A stretch of 64,000 bases of DNA from Linnemannia schmuckeri. Taxonomy: Eukaryota > Mortierellomycota > Mortierellomycetes > Mortierellales > Mortierellaceae. This document shows, piece by piece, positions 44,151-56,255 of the stretch. The notes beneath the pieces are model-generated. The model saw nothing but the letters and a program-made list of their open reading frames with translations, had not been told where the DNA came from and did no database searches. The stretch spans positions 2,170,001 through 2,234,000 of the forward strand of contig JANATG010000004.1 of the NCBI GenBank assembly GCA_029449235.1, given 5' to 3'. Every line of letters begins with the position of its first letter. Within the stretch, counting starts at the first letter, position 1. Both the position numbers and the translations under genes were made by a program.

Positions 44151-47100
44151 CTAATCAGAAAGAGGTTCAGGCTCAGGCGTATTATAACCATCATCATCGC
44201 TCCACGTAAAGGTTTCAAACGTTGATGGTTGAGTGTCAGTAATAACTGAGAGATCACCATTGCTGTGAGAAGCGTTGGGAAATCCAAAGGAGGCGCTGAT
44301 ATAGTCCAGCAAACTCTTGTTGGACCGCAAGGCTACAATGTTACCACGACCTGATTTGATTGGGTAATTGATGATGCAGTCCAGCAGCTTCCCTATTACC
44401 ATGATTGGAAAAGGATTGATGAGCGTCAGTTAAAGTGCCTTGCATTTGACAAACATAGGCTTTCAAGTCACGTAAAAAAAAAAAAAAAAAAAAAAAAAGA
44501 GTGAACAGAAACGAGTTAGCGGAAACTTACATGGCTCAAAGAGTTGAGGAGAGGTTTGGAGGTGCGTCATAAAAGTTCTAATCTCATTCGCAAAGCTATC
44601 CAGTCCATACGTGAAATAGATCAAATCCCGTCCTAGAACATCCCCATCATCCACCCTCGAATACGCAGCACATACAGAAGCCGCAATCAGCTGGATCAGG
44701 AACTTCAACTGCAAGTGGCCCCCAAACGCGCCACAGCCCCAGTTCCCCGTGGCGATGAGGTCACCCCGAGGCGAGGGGACTTCTCCGCGACAGAGGCCCC
44801 ACTCCGAGGATGTGATAGGTGACCGTCGGAACCCGACGATGGCTTTGTTGAGTTCTCGGAGAACTGCCGATTCAGAGAACTGATCCAGTCGCTCGACCGC
44901 AGACTTGAAGGGCAATGCGTCAATAGCACAAATCTCTGTTTTTCTGCGACCTAGCTTATCTCTTTTTTAATACAGTAAGAAAGGAATGAAGAATGCATAG
45001 GCAAGAAGTGTTTTAGTGCTTGAAATACGATCTGAGTAGAGAGGTCTTGTGCTTTCATAGAGCTGATTTTTGTCTTCACTGAACATCTTACCTGGGGGTG
45101 GAATCGATGTGATTGGAGTGCCATTCAAAAGTCTGGGCGTATCCATTGTAGTTCGAGAACCTCTCAGCACCCTTCATCAGCAATGCCTCGTTGCTCTGAA
45201 GTATCTGTGTGAATAACCGAGAAACAATCAGCTCCGGGCAGATCGCGAATCGAATCTCCTCCTGAACCGCCCCCTAAATAATTTTGTTTTTTTCATAGTC
45301 TAAAGCGTCAGATAAAGGTAGAAGAAGATTGGATCTACGGAGGGAACAGGGGACGAACGACAGACAAGACATAACTGCGATGTTAACTTACTCGACCAAG
45401 AACTCCACCTCCGATAACTTTGTTTGCGAAATCCAGTTGAAGGGCGCCGAGAGGGGCGTCATCTTCGAGGGGAGCATCCAACTCAATCTGAACATTCGAG
45501 TAACGGAACGGCGCCTGGTTGAGCATCTCTCTCGAGTCCAATGTGACCGTCTCGTTCAAGACCTGTCTATGGAATGTCACCACTCCAGTAGGCACTATTT
45601 CATTTTTTAGAGACGCATCATGATATGTTAGTTGATATGTAACACATAAGCGCATTGAAATTAATAACGCGAGGAGCACGGCAGGTAACAGATGAAAGAA
45701 ACATACTCTGTTGCAAGATGCGGTCGAAATAATGGATGATACAACGAAGCTTGGCAGCATTAGTCGAAGTACATGGGTTCCGAACTTCATCACTGTAGAA
45801 GAGACTGGAAAAGTTGATGGATGGGTATCGAGGAAACGAGGGTCGTCTTTTATGGCCTCGTTCAGTAGTAGGAGGAGCAGCAGGAGCAGCAGGCGATCTC
45901 CGCGTTGCTGATTCGTTTCCTGTTCTATGAAATTCCCTATCTGACTCGGCCCTGACATGCCCACTCAAACCCTCCAGTTTCATAGTATTAGCTCCACTAC
46001 CACCGCCTCTACCAACGGCGGGATGAGATGTACGTTCTCCATGATGTGGTGCATCCTTTTCCTTGCTATTGTCAAAGTGACGAGAAGCCACTGTTGCTGG
46101 TGGTGAAGTTCTAGACGACTCTGGCTTGAATGTGGATTTAGGCTCTGCTTTTTTGAAGTACGCAAAAAGCGACAGTTGTCCATCGGTATTCCGATACGGA
46201 TCTGTGTTGGATGATGATTGCTTCTTAAGCCGTGCAGGAGCAGTTCCATATGGATCCTTCGGGGCACTATCCAACGTCCGTCCTTCTCCTCCTCCTTCCC
46301 GCTTTCCTGTGCTCTTGCCTTCAGATTGATCAGTGCGAGGTCGTTTCCGGTAAGTGCTGGGGTTGCTGAAGTGCTGGTTAGGGGCATTGCGGCAGGGGAA
46401 CGTGCAGAAAAAGGCATTCGCCAGTAAACACGCGATCTACATATTGAAAGGCATGCATGATCAGATATTTGCATGCTGATAATTCCCTTTCTGGAACGGT
46501 TTAAATAGCACGATCAATAAATTTTGATCAGCGGAGTGAGTGTGTATGGTACCTGCTCCTGAGAAAGAGTAACGGCAGAATCCTGTTGCTGCTTTAAAAA
46601 GGGAATCGGTCGCTTGACCAGCTCTGGCAGACGAAGGGCGAGCTGTTGCATCCCGGGTAAAATAACCTTGAAGAATCGGTCGCGTTCCTCCCGCGAAAAA
46701 AATTGGTCTTCTGCAGTTTCTTCGTTATGATCCCAAAGCAAGAACGGACGGCTGGCAGACGGTGCTGGAGACGTGATAGTGCCATCATTATCTCTGTGAT
46801 CGTTGATATCACTCATGATTATATCATCGCCTTCATCAATGAATCGCTCCTCGTCCTTGCCGCTGTCATCCTGAAATCGACCATCTTCTGGCGTAGAAGT
46901 TACAGAAGTTGAGGTTGATGTGGAGGTAGTCTTGGTAGGTACATTACGGTCAGCCTTCCTGTTAAGAAAAGCTTCCAAAGCATCGATATTCCATCCTCGA
47001 GGGTCGCCTTCATTCCAACGAGAGAGAATCTCAGAGAGCTGCTTTGAATTGGTGATAGTGGTGGTTAGACCCTGGACAATATCGGGCCATGCGTTGGCGA

Positions 47101-47353
47101 CTGCGGCAGTCGCAGGGCGGTCAGAGCAGGCGAGGCGGACATGGTGGTGATCCCAGCAGTCCTGAAAGTCTTGAGGATATGGAAACTCTTTTGGATCTAA
47201 CCCTGTAATCTAGGAGGAGTTTATGCAAGGGTGTTGTCAGTTGTGGTTGCGTTTATGGGGCTTTCTTGTAGAAGTAATAGAAAAGGGTGGGTGTCGTACC
47301 TTACAGAGGACGTGATGTGTGCCGGTCTTGAAGAAGGATGGTGGACGCGACAT
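44151..47353 (-). CDS. PARG: Poly(ADP-ribose) glycohydrolase
   Basis: Cleaves poly(ADP-ribose) chains to ADP-ribose, reversing the PARP signal of DNA damage in the nucleus. Seven exons close in frame: 47353-47300, 47209-46553, 46436-45707, 45594-45392, 45273-45092, 44943-44531 and 44392-44151, giving 826 residues. The helical accessory domain is at about 19-260 (LLANAFFCTFP follows at about 240), split from the macrodomain core by a disordered Ser/Lys/Arg-rich insert of about 150 residues. The core resumes with NFSSLF, LRCIIHYF and TGVVTFHRQ. The signature is complete: GGGVLGRGAVQEE with Gly542-544, Gln552 and catalytic Glu553-Glu554, created by joining exons 4 and 5. AERFSNYNGYA, EICAIDALPF and ATGNWGCGAFGG follow. 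The exon 6 acceptor (CGCAG) was chosen because the nearer CTAG gives an in-frame stop. A 25-base A run lies in intron 6. Many fungi lack this enzyme. Confidence 0.93.
44474..44498. repeat. Poly-A run (25 bases) in PARG intron 6
   Basis: An A run on the plus strand, a T run in the PARG transcript, between exons 6 and 7. Confidence 0.9.
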
Positions 47354-47722
47354 GCCAAAAGTGGAATAAGATGAAGGGTGATGTGTTGATAGTGTTTTGC
47401 AAAGAAGGGGAGAGGGGAGGTGAGAAGAAGAAAAGAGAGAGGCCAGTATAAAAGAACGAAACCAACGGTGGCTGGACAAAGTTTGCCACCATCGGGCGCG
47501 CCACTAAAGGGTCTCTTTGCTGGAGCGTCGAAGTGACTTGTTTTTCTCTTGTGCGCAAGTTATTTGAGAACAAAAAGCCTGAGGCGATTGCTTGATTCTT
47601 TCCAAACGACTTGATCATCCCCGCCTCTCAGGACACCAACAACGGACGCCTTAGCGAGCAACACACGCGCAAAGAAGTCTTCAATAAAACACAGCGGCAA
47701 ACAGCACACACAAAAGACCATC
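47354..47722. promoter_or_regulatory. Short divergent promoter of PARG and MED31
   Basis: 369 bases between two start codons pointing away from each other, the shortest head-to-head spacing in the window. It is likely a shared bidirectional promoter. No clear TATA element; CA-rich sequence precedes the MED31 start. Confidence 0.5.
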
Positions 47723-48653
47723 ATGAGTCAGCCAGAATCAACAACCAACACACCGTCAGCCATGGTCACGGATTCACCATTACAGACCGAGGATGAATAC
47801 GAGCAGCTGAAGCGATTCCAGGTCGAGCTCGAGTTTGTACAGTGCCTGTCCAACCCATGGTATCTTCACCGTACGCACACACAACACTATCTGTTTCTTT
47901 TTTCATGTTGGCACAGACGAAGCGGGGTGCCATGCTCATATAGTTAGGCATGTGCTAACCCAGTCCTTTACTTTGATATTGTCTCGCGCATGCTCTGATT
48001 GATCAATTATTTAGACCTTGCACAACAACAATACTTCAATCAAGACGCGTTCGTCCGCTATTTGGATTATCTTCAATACTTCCGGAAACCAGAATACGCC
48101 AAATTCATCATGTAAGCACTTTATTTACAATACTATATATTGATAGCCCGTGAGCTGCATTGTTTGTATACTAACTATAATATTCCGCTATTTTTAATAT
48201 GGTAGTTATCCACATTGCCTCCACTTCTTGACGCTGTTGCAACACAAATCTTTCCGGGACCAACTTGCCAAACAGGATACTGCGACCTTTGTTCACGAAC
48301 GCCAATACTACCACTGGCAGTTCCTCAGGAACCAGGATAAGGTTGTTCGGATGGAGATCATGCCTGATGGCACTATGGTCGAAATGAAGTCTGAACCTCG
48401 CCTTCCTCTTGCTGGTGATGCTTCAGATACAGAAGCAGCAGTGGCAGTAGATGGTGCAGTAGGAGCGGGAGCGGGAGTAGTAGGAGAGGTAGGATCGGGA
48501 GCAGGAAATACGCCGTTGATGGCCATAGATGCAGATATGCCAGGGGTAGTGGCAGCAGGAGCAGCAGCAGTAGGACAACCGGCAGCATCAACCCTTGTAG
48601 ATGGAGGGTCAGGAGTCCATGTCCCTAACGGGTCCCATTTCTCGCGGTCATGA
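47723..48653 (+). CDS. MED31: Mediator complex subunit 31 (Soh1)
   Basis: Subunit of the Mediator middle module, which relays activators to RNA polymerase II. Three exons, 47723-47870, 48015-48111 and 48206-48653, give 230 residues. The conserved domain covers about 22-125: RFQVELEFVQCLSNPWYLH, LAQQQYF, FVRYLDYLQYFRKPEYAKFI, YPHCLHFLTLLQ and the closing YYHWQFLRNQ. The order and spacing match the family closely. Typical members are about 120-130 residues; this one has an added tail of about 90 residues rich in Ala, Gly and Val with scattered Asp/Glu. The tail reads through without a stop, but it has no known role. The start is the first ATG of the exon, giving a 20-residue Ser/Thr-rich lead. 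An AATAAA at 48693-48698 could serve polyadenylation. Confidence 0.94.
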
Positions 48654-48742
48654 CCTACCGCATGATACAATATTCAGCCTAGGGCAAGGCAAAATAAATG
48701 TCCAGCATCTTGGTACAATTTAATATTTATTCACGACGGCAA
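48654..48742. terminator. Tail-to-tail junction of MED31 and the MscS-type channel
   Basis: 89 bases between two converging stop codons, containing AATAAA at 48693-48698 on the plus strand and A/T-rich sequence near 48720. The two 3' untranslated regions must overlap unless very short. Confidence 0.5.
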
Positions 48743-51700
48743 TTACCGCTGGAACTGGAAGCCGTTAGGGAAGGGCTGGAAATTAGCAGCATTGGTCGAG
48801 AGCTGAATGGTCTCGGGGACTAAGATATGCCGTGAATCTAGGTTGTAGTTTGAGTGTCTTTGATGTTGATGATGTTGCTGTTGTTGTTGGCTATGAAGAC
48901 TGCTGGGCGATTCTGGGAGAGTTCCAGTTCCTGAATGTGATTCTGACATGCATGCATCCGATTGCTTTTGCTGACGTGGATCAAATGTGTTGTGACCATT
49001 ACTGACTCCATAGTGCTCCTGTTGAGTGGACATGGAAACGACGCCGTTCTGTTGCAGCGCATTAGTGACGGACGACCTTTGGACAGTTTCGGCAACATCG
49101 CATGCCAGATAGATCGCCCCCAGCTCGTTCTGGGACCAGGCTCCAGCAATGGGACCAGGCTCTGTTGTTCTAAGTGGTGTTTGACCTACTCCAACTCCAA
49201 CTCCAGCGTCGGCTCTTGGTAGGTCGTGGATATTTCCTGAAGTCCCAACATACCCAACCGGCGCCCCCGCCTCATTCACCACCGCTGCACTCCCAACCTG
49301 CTGCTGCTGTCCCTGATCCTGCAGTCCATCACCATGATTCCCATATCCCATCGCCCTCCGAACCGCAATCAAGTCCTTCAAATCCTCCTGCTCCAACTCA
49401 TTCAACGCCGCCCTCAAAAACAAAATCGACTTCAACTTCCTCGGGGCAAATTCAGAATCAATCCATCGAGAGCGATGAAAGACTCGAAACAAGATTTGGA
49501 GACAGGCTTTACTAGTCCCGTCCTTTGTATGGTTATTTGTCGCGTTGAGGATGACGTCGATTTTGAGAAAGTCGGATACGGCTTCACCTTCGACGTAGGT
49601 TTGAATCTTTTGTTTGAGTTTTTGGATTGTTCTTGCGGTACTGAAGAGGGGGATGTCCATCCAGATGTTTTCGACGTGATCCGCTAAAAATAAGACCAGG
49701 ATGAAGTTCAGTAACACGCGAAGGAGATGAACAAGATATAACAAAGAATAACGTGTATGGGCTATGCGCAAATCAATGAATAAAGTCTCCAATTACTCCT
49801 GAAGTAGGGGCCATAAGTGATTGAGACCGTCAGCCAAAAAAAAAAGGGAGGAAGAGACTTACATGACCGACTAAGGTTATTGATGTTGCGCGTCGCAAGA
49901 ACATAGTTAGGCGAGAAGACATGCTATCGTCGTTTTGTTTTTCCGTTTGGCCGCCCAATTAGATATTGTTTTGAATTAGTGTCTAGTAGCAGCAAAGCAA
50001 ACAACCTTCATTGATAATCTTGGCTTTCTTCCATTGACTGAATAACAAATAATGAAGAAAAAGAAAGTCTACCATTCCGTCTCCTCGCTTCAACTCGGTT
50101 GTCAGGATATGAATAGTGACAATGGTAAAGTAGGCGCCCTATCGGATATTTGATCCGTTCGACAACAACAAACAATAACAACAGCAACAACAAGAAACGC
50201 AAATCAAAGAATAGACAAGAAACAAAGTTAAACGTAGTGTTTTTCGATTGTCTTTTGTTTCTTAGAACAAACACAAGCGTGCATGATGCACGTATGTATA
50301 CATGCATGCATCCTTTTAGTGAAAATCCGTCCGTTCGTCCATCCGTTCAACCAACAATGAATACTTACATCCATTTCGATTTTGTCACCAACATCAAACG
50401 CTATTTTTGTGAGAGAACATATAAAAAAAGAGAAAGTTGGAGAGAGGGGGCGAAGGAGAGAGGAAGAGGAAGAGGCAGTGCAACGTAAAAATGATTGAAT
50501 TGTCGGTTCTTTTGCTTTTCTTTCGGTTTTTTTTACCCGCTCGTTGGTTGAGATCTCAGAAATCATGCATGATGAAAACTTACGACGCTAGTTCATCGGC
50601 AGGAACCAAAACAGAAGCGGACAATAATCAAGAATGAAAGGACAAGGAACAGAAACAAAAAAAGTGAGGTTAATGAATGAGTAAAAATTGGAAAGAATGA
50701 CAAACAATGGGGTAGGATGATGGTGATGCGCAAGGTGACGCTTGGCCAACGTAAAAAAGAACTTTACGCACTGCCTCACGAACATCCTTCCTATTCCCAT
50801 CCCCGCCGAGAAGAGTCTATTTGTAGAAGCAAACAACTCGTTTTGTGTTCTCATTTTACTTACCATGACAAAGATAAACACCATTGACTCGAAAGCATTC
50901 TTGGCTGAGGTTCCTGTGACAAACGCACATCCAACCACCAACTGCCCTCATTGTTTTGTTTGTTTTTGTCGAGAGAATGAAAATGAGTAGGATACCATAC
51001 CCAGATTAGCACCCATCATTCTTATTTCAAAAGTGGCAGTGCAAATCTCAAGGCACCATACTTACCGAAGATACACCAACTGCAAACTGCTGCACACCAA
51101 CATCGTAAGCTATTAGAAAGGCCACAATCACAAAGAGGAGCACAATCCCGTTGAACAGCATATCAAGCTTGGCCATCGCATTCTCAAACGTCTTGTGCGT
51201 CGACGTAAAACTCTTGCGTAGGCTCACCATATCCACGATTGCTAGGGGGGAAATAAAATAGTAGGAGGATAGCACTGAAGTGTTAGCACGATATACACGT
51301 GTTGGGCGATATTTTTGCACTTATATCAACAGACCGACCGATAGCGATCGACAACGCTTTCTATTTTTTTTGTCGCTTCATGCATCTATGCTTACTTTGC
51401 TTGAACATGGCACGCGTGACGATGTCTCCGCCACTGGGGTCAAATAACTTCCAGACGCGGTCCATGATCTCCTTTTTGAATGGTTGCTCAAGATCCATGC
51501 GCTCGAGGTGGTTCCTGTGTGATGGACATATCCGTGTCCACAAGTCCTTTGCTTTCTTATTCGGGTTCTATCAATGTAGAAGTGTTTTGTTAATAAGTAG
51601 GCACGGCCGTATGTTAGCAGTAAGTCATTGTGCGTCTAGTAGTACAGACACCAACGACAATTATCCCATTGTTACCTCGATGGGCTTGTTGCGGAGACTG

Positions 51701-53814
51701 TGAATGAGTTTCGACTTGCGCTTCTTGCTCATCCGGAAGAACTCCTGGGGTTCCAACTCATGGTCTTTGTCGCCGTCAGCGATCGATCCAATGATCGACG
51801 TCGCAGTTCCCGTCATATTAGGCCGGCCGGTCCGTGTCCGCCGTGCAATGGATCTCTTCAATAGCTGCCAGGTTGAATTCTGCCTCGCTGCTCCTCCTCC
51901 AACTGTTCCTCCTGCTGCAGATTCCGCAACAATTGATGCTGTCGGCGGTTTATCGTCCTTGGGTGAATTAGGCCGACTAGCGCATGGTGACCGCGCTCCC
52001 TGATAAGTGTTGGCCAACCAAGACGTTGACTTTTCTGCCCAGCGATAAGTGTGATGGTACTGACTTAGATGGTGGTGATGTGCATGCAAACTTGACAGTC
52101 GGTTCGCCCTCGGCTGTTTAATCTTTTGAAGTCCATCCAGAACATGTCCCTGAAAGTTGAGCTCGACAAACTTGGAGTTGTCCTGTTCGAACCGGTCCGA
52201 GAGAATCTGCATTGTGTATCGCTTCATGATGTAGAGCATATTCATGGCTTGGATACCCCAGAGACACCGGTAGATCCACCAAAAGATCCATCGACGACAA
52301 TGCATGTCGACTCCATCCGGGAGCGTGTCCGCCAGATCCAGTCGACTCTTGGCTTTCATACATGTCGGGTTGTGTACAAAGACCGCCCAGAATCCAATGA
52401 GAGAAAAAAGCCAGCAGGACCGCGCGATATGAGGTACCAACCCATCGTGCGTCTCCAAGGTGATCTTGACCTTGACCGATCCAAAATTGTGGATGATCTT
52501 GAAGAGAGCCATAATCAGGAGCTGCATCACAAAGTAGCCGATATGATTCCCGACCACGACGGCCATGTAGGGCTTCCCATCCTCGATCAGCACAATCGTC
52601 TCGTGGTGATGTGAATGGACATGGTGGAGAATGAACTTGGGGATGAGCAAAAAGATGAGTAGGATTGCATGCTTGATCAGTTTGAGGATCCATGGGTGAA
52701 GTCGACAGTGCAATGGTCGACAGCAAACATCGTCCTGCAACATCCTCGGGTTTTCGGTACTGCCCTGAGCCTCCTTGCCCTGCTGGACCTCATAGATCTT
52801 GTCTTCCTCCCAATCAAAAAAGTCATCGTCGTCCTTGTTGTCGGTGTTACTAATGCTGCCATCGTCCTTGTCGCTTCGTCCTGTCTCCTGACCATCTGCC
52901 AAAAGACCCTTGTCGCCCAGAAAACTGATAGGTGAGGCTGCATCGACTCTCATCTTAAAAGAAGACGCTAGGTGTTCGGTCTTGATCCCTGAGGGTACAT
53001 GCTCCCGCGTTGAGCTAAATGACAGTTTTCGTTGCAGCGAAGGTGTTGCTATTGTTCCGTCGCCTATTGGTTCGGTATCCGTTTTTTCTGTGGCCGGGAA
53101 GCGGCGTAACGAGTCGGCTGAAGATCGTGACGTTGTTGTTGAAGAGTGTGAAATGGAATATGTTGAGTGTGTGGATCGAGTGGATCCGCGATGCCGGAGC
53201 ACTGTGTTGGGTGATTCGAGTTCAGCTGACTTCATGACGACTTCGAACGATGGAGCTGCTGTCGTCTGGATGGATGTCGATATGGGTGGGATGTTGTTGC
53301 TGGTACTAATGCTGTGGTTCGAGGCGGCTTGGTGGAATGTCTGTGATAGGGAAGTACTGAGAGCCAGTTGAGAGAGTGATATCGTTTCTGTGTTTGCGGT
53401 AGGGAGAAGGTTGGATATACTGGCGGCATGGCCTGTGTTGGTTGCTACTTCTGTTGGTATTGGCAGAAGGGTCGATGTCGATGTTGCTGCTGTTATTGTT
53501 GTAGGCAATGAGGCGTCGCCAATGACCAGAACTGGTGTATTAGTTCCGCTCTGACTATCGGTACTGCTACCGTTGCTTGAGGTATGGCGATGGTGGCGGT
53601 GATGATGATGATGGTGGTAGTGATGGTTCTCAGGCTCCATTGAGTTCGCAGTATCTGGTATCTTTGCCGTCTCAGTAGGGTCTTTCGGATTGGCTGATGA
53701 AATTGGTGGCGTTTGGTTTGCCCCTGGTCGTGCTGTCGTGTTCTGTTGGACTGCTGGTGTAATGTAGGACTGGGCACTTGACCCTGAATCCAGGGAGCCC
53801 CCAATCTCCTTCAT
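48743..53814 (-). CDS. MscS-family mechanosensitive ion channel with EF-hand-like segment
   Basis: Fungal MscS-like channels (fission yeast Msy1/Msy2) sit in internal membranes and shape calcium rises after osmotic swelling. Nine exons close in frame: 53814-51676, 51567-51396, 51241-51066, 50941-50864, 50587-50584, 50400-50369, 50138-50073, 49923-49863 and 49683-48743, giving 1222 residues. Residues 1-370 are disordered with a His run. Four hydrophobic segments lie at about 375-530. An EF-hand-like loop (DPSGGDIV) is in exon 2. Further helices follow (FNGIVLLFVIVAFLIA), then the pore-side and beta-domain motifs FVTGTSAKNAFES, RPFDVGDKIE, SPNYVLATRNINNLS and DHVENIWMDIPL. The tail is Gln-rich. 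The fifth exon is only 4 bases, needed to keep the frame (see findings). The start is the first ATG in frame (53812-53814); upstream codons lack an ATG. Family sure; exons 4-6 moderately sure. Confidence 0.88.
50584..50587 (-). other. Predicted 4-nucleotide microexon of the MscS-type channel
   Basis: On the minus strand the bases CGTC are flanked by an acceptor (GAACTAG) and a strong donor (GTAAGT). Exon 4 ends in phase 0 and exon 6 needs one base to start the conserved PFDVGD motif in frame. A 4-base exon supplies an Arg codon plus that base. The codon just before it in this frame is TAG, so the exon cannot extend upstream. Confidence 0.6.
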
Positions 53815-55583
53815 GCGTTGCTGGCCTTCTGCCTTTCCTTGACTCTGTTGCTTCGTTGTTGTGTAGATTGCGGTCAAGGTGTAAGACGAATATTCGAAGG
53901 GAGAAGGAGAAGGAGAAAGATATGAGTGAGAGTGAGCGAGTGAAATATGGTGGACGGGGTACGAAGGGTGGAGGAAGAAAAAGAGAAGCAGTGAAAAAAA
54001 AGCAAAGAACGAACTTGAAAGAGTTAGCCCCAACAAGACCCTCGTTTATTCTCTTGTCTTTGCAATCCCATTAGATTCATGACAAAGTATAGCACTCGTT
54101 ATTGACCCTCTCGTAAAAACGAAGCGTGCATATACACCCACACATGCAGCAAAGTAGCCCATGGGCCGAGCTGGAACCAAGAATAAAGGTACTTCATGAT
54201 CTGGCCCACAAGGACACTTCGATTGGACACAATAAAGAACACTATCGGCATCATTCCAGATCAGACGCGTTCTCTTCTACATGTTAGGAGCAATTGGACA
54301 CTGTAGGACAAACTCGTTGTTTGTAACTGTCTTCTCTCTTTTGTTGACCCTTGATGTCCCTTTCTCACCTTGTCTCACCTTCCTCCTGGCTCGTTTTATT
54401 TTAGTGGAGGAAAGGGAAAGTATTCATCGATACCTGCATACTGTATATATGTGAAAGAGAGCGAGAGAAGCACAATGGGCTTGAGAGAACCAAAAAGGGG
54501 CAACAACAACAGTACGTATCCGCTATCTGGTCTACCTCTTATTAGCGGAGTATCGTGGCGTGTTTTTTTTGTCTTGAGAGTGCGCTTGTGTTTACATTGA
54601 GGTAGCCAGGGCGGATAAGGAAGATAGGGTATTCTTAGGATGCCGGTTGGCTATCTAAGCCAGGTAAATTTGACAGGCAGACAGGGCAAAGATAGGCGGG
54701 CAAGAAAAAGGAGACAGGTGGAGAAGGGACTGGCGGATGACTTACTCTATGTCCCATCTCATGGCATATGGGATATGTTGCATTTGTGATGGGGTTTGTT
54801 TGTGAATCGGAAACACAAAAGAAGGGAAGGACGACAAGACAAGAATAAAGTGAGAGAGTGAGTACGAGGGAGTGAGAGCCCAAGTCTTTTTTTTTTCTTG
54901 CTCCGTGGGCAGTTTCCTTTTTTTTTTGAGGGTAATAAAAAACCTAAAAACAACGGACCAATTGAAGTGTGAAGAATGACGGTGAGGGAAGAGAGAAGGA
55001 GAAGAATACCAGTACACATCCTCATCGATTGACCATGGTTGAAAGTCTTCCAACTGGAAGTGAGAGTGTGATGGATTGAGCATGAGGTATGAGCATGTCA
55101 CATCGATGGATAATGACCATGGAGCAGTTAATCACACCTTTGGTCTATTATCATCATTGTTGTCGATAGGGATAAGGATAGGGTAAAGAAAAGTCTCTCG
55201 GCACCGTCCTCATCATGAGCTATTGTTATCCCACCATCAATTAGCCCATGTACTAGGACACAATACGTACTAATTTGCTTATTCTTCCTGTTTCCCTTCT
55301 TTACCTCCTCAATGTCACTTCCCCTTTCTTTCTTTCCTTTTCTTCACTTTCCCACATTCATTCAAACTCCCTGTCTTCTTTATCCCTTCACTTCCCCTTT
55401 CCTTCCCTTTATTACTCCCCAACCTTTCCTCTCATTCTTTTTCTTTTCTTTCTTTCCTTTCTTTCCTTTTCACTCATCTCCATCTCATTCACTTTCTCAC
55501 GCTCGACCCTTTCAGGACAAGTCTCACTCACCATCGTCTGCAAGAAACAAACCAACAAACAACAATTTAACAGCAACAACAAT
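53815..55583. promoter_or_regulatory. Divergent promoter region, MscS-type channel and GNA1
   Basis: About 1.8 kb with no supported gene. The left end is pyrimidine-rich on the minus strand (53870-54060, channel side). The right end, about 55270-55540, is strongly pyrimidine-rich on the plus strand with TTTCC/TTCTT repeats and is the GNA1 leader, ending in an A-rich stretch just before the start codon. The middle shows nothing recognisable. Confidence 0.5.
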
Positions 55584-56255
55584 ATGGCACCCATCTCGTC
55601 AAAAACCAAGAGTCCCTTCACAAAGTCGGACAACCTCCTCTTCGACCCAGCCCTTATCCCAGCATCCATCCAGGAGTCCCTCCCTGCCGGTTACGTCGTC
55701 CGTCCTCTTGCCCGGTCCGACAACCAGGTCCGATCCAACTCGTCCTTCCTCAAGACCCTCGAAGTCCTCACCACCGTCGGCACCATCTCTGACGACGCCT
55801 TCCAGCGCCGCTTCCAGTACCTCAAGGAGCATTCGGATCAGTATTTTACCATCGTCATCGAGGACATGAATGTCCCGCCCACATCTGCAGGATCTGCGAC
55901 CTCCTCATCACCGTCGTTGGTCACTCCCGGACGGGGCAAGATTGTCGCAGCTGGAACCGTCCTTGTCGAACGCAAGTTTATTCACGAGTTAGGAATGGTG
56001 GGTCATATTGAGGATATTGCGGTCTCAGCCGACCAGCAGGGCAAGAAGTTGGGTCTCCGGATTATTGAGACCCTCAAGGCTATCGGACAGCAGGTTGGTT
56101 GTTACAAGGTCATCCTGGATTGCTCGGAGAAGAATGTGCCCTTTTATGAGAAGTGCGGCTTTGAACGCAAGGGTGTCGAGATGGGCTGGTATGTCAACAA
56201 GCACAAGACCGCCAGTCCCGTTGATGTTCACGTACCCGTCCAGGCCAAGCTCTAA
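55584..56255 (+). CDS. GNA1: Glucosamine-6-phosphate N-acetyltransferase
   Basis: Transfers acetyl from acetyl-CoA to glucosamine-6-phosphate, an essential cytosolic step toward UDP-GlcNAc for chitin and glycoproteins. Single exon, 223 residues; family members are about 150-185, and the excess is an N-terminal lead of about 30 and a Ser/Pro insert at about 97-113 (TSAGSATSSSPSLVTPGRG). The GNAT core is complete: ERKFIHELGMVGHIEDIAV, the acetyl-CoA loop QQGKKLG followed by LRIIETL, CYKVILDCSEKNVPFYEKCGF, and the closing GVEMGWYV. The start ATG (55584) sits after CAACAACAATATGG, a good context, behind a CT-rich leader. The open frame continues upstream to 55275 but codes only leader-type Ser/Phe/Leu runs. 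Confidence 0.95.
   Translation: MAPISSKTKSPFTKSDNLLFDPALIPASIQESLPAGYVVRPLARSDNQVRSNSSFLKTLEVLTTVGTISDDAFQRRFQYLKEHSDQYFTIVIEDMNVPPTSAGSATSSSPSLVTPGRGKIVAAGTVLVERKFIHELGMVGHIEDIAVSADQQGKKLGLRIIETLKAIGQQVGCYKVILDCSEKNVPFYEKCGFERKGVEMGWYVNKHKTASPVDVHVPVQAKL

Noticed and set aside
44943..44960. Nearest acceptor (CTAG) for PARG exon 6
   Set aside because: It leads to an in-frame stop after ten codons; the next AG (CGCAG) restores the conserved EICAIDAL segment.
50369..50941. Direct splicing of channel exon 4 to exon 6
   Set aside because: It shifts the frame and destroys the PFDVGD motif and everything after it.
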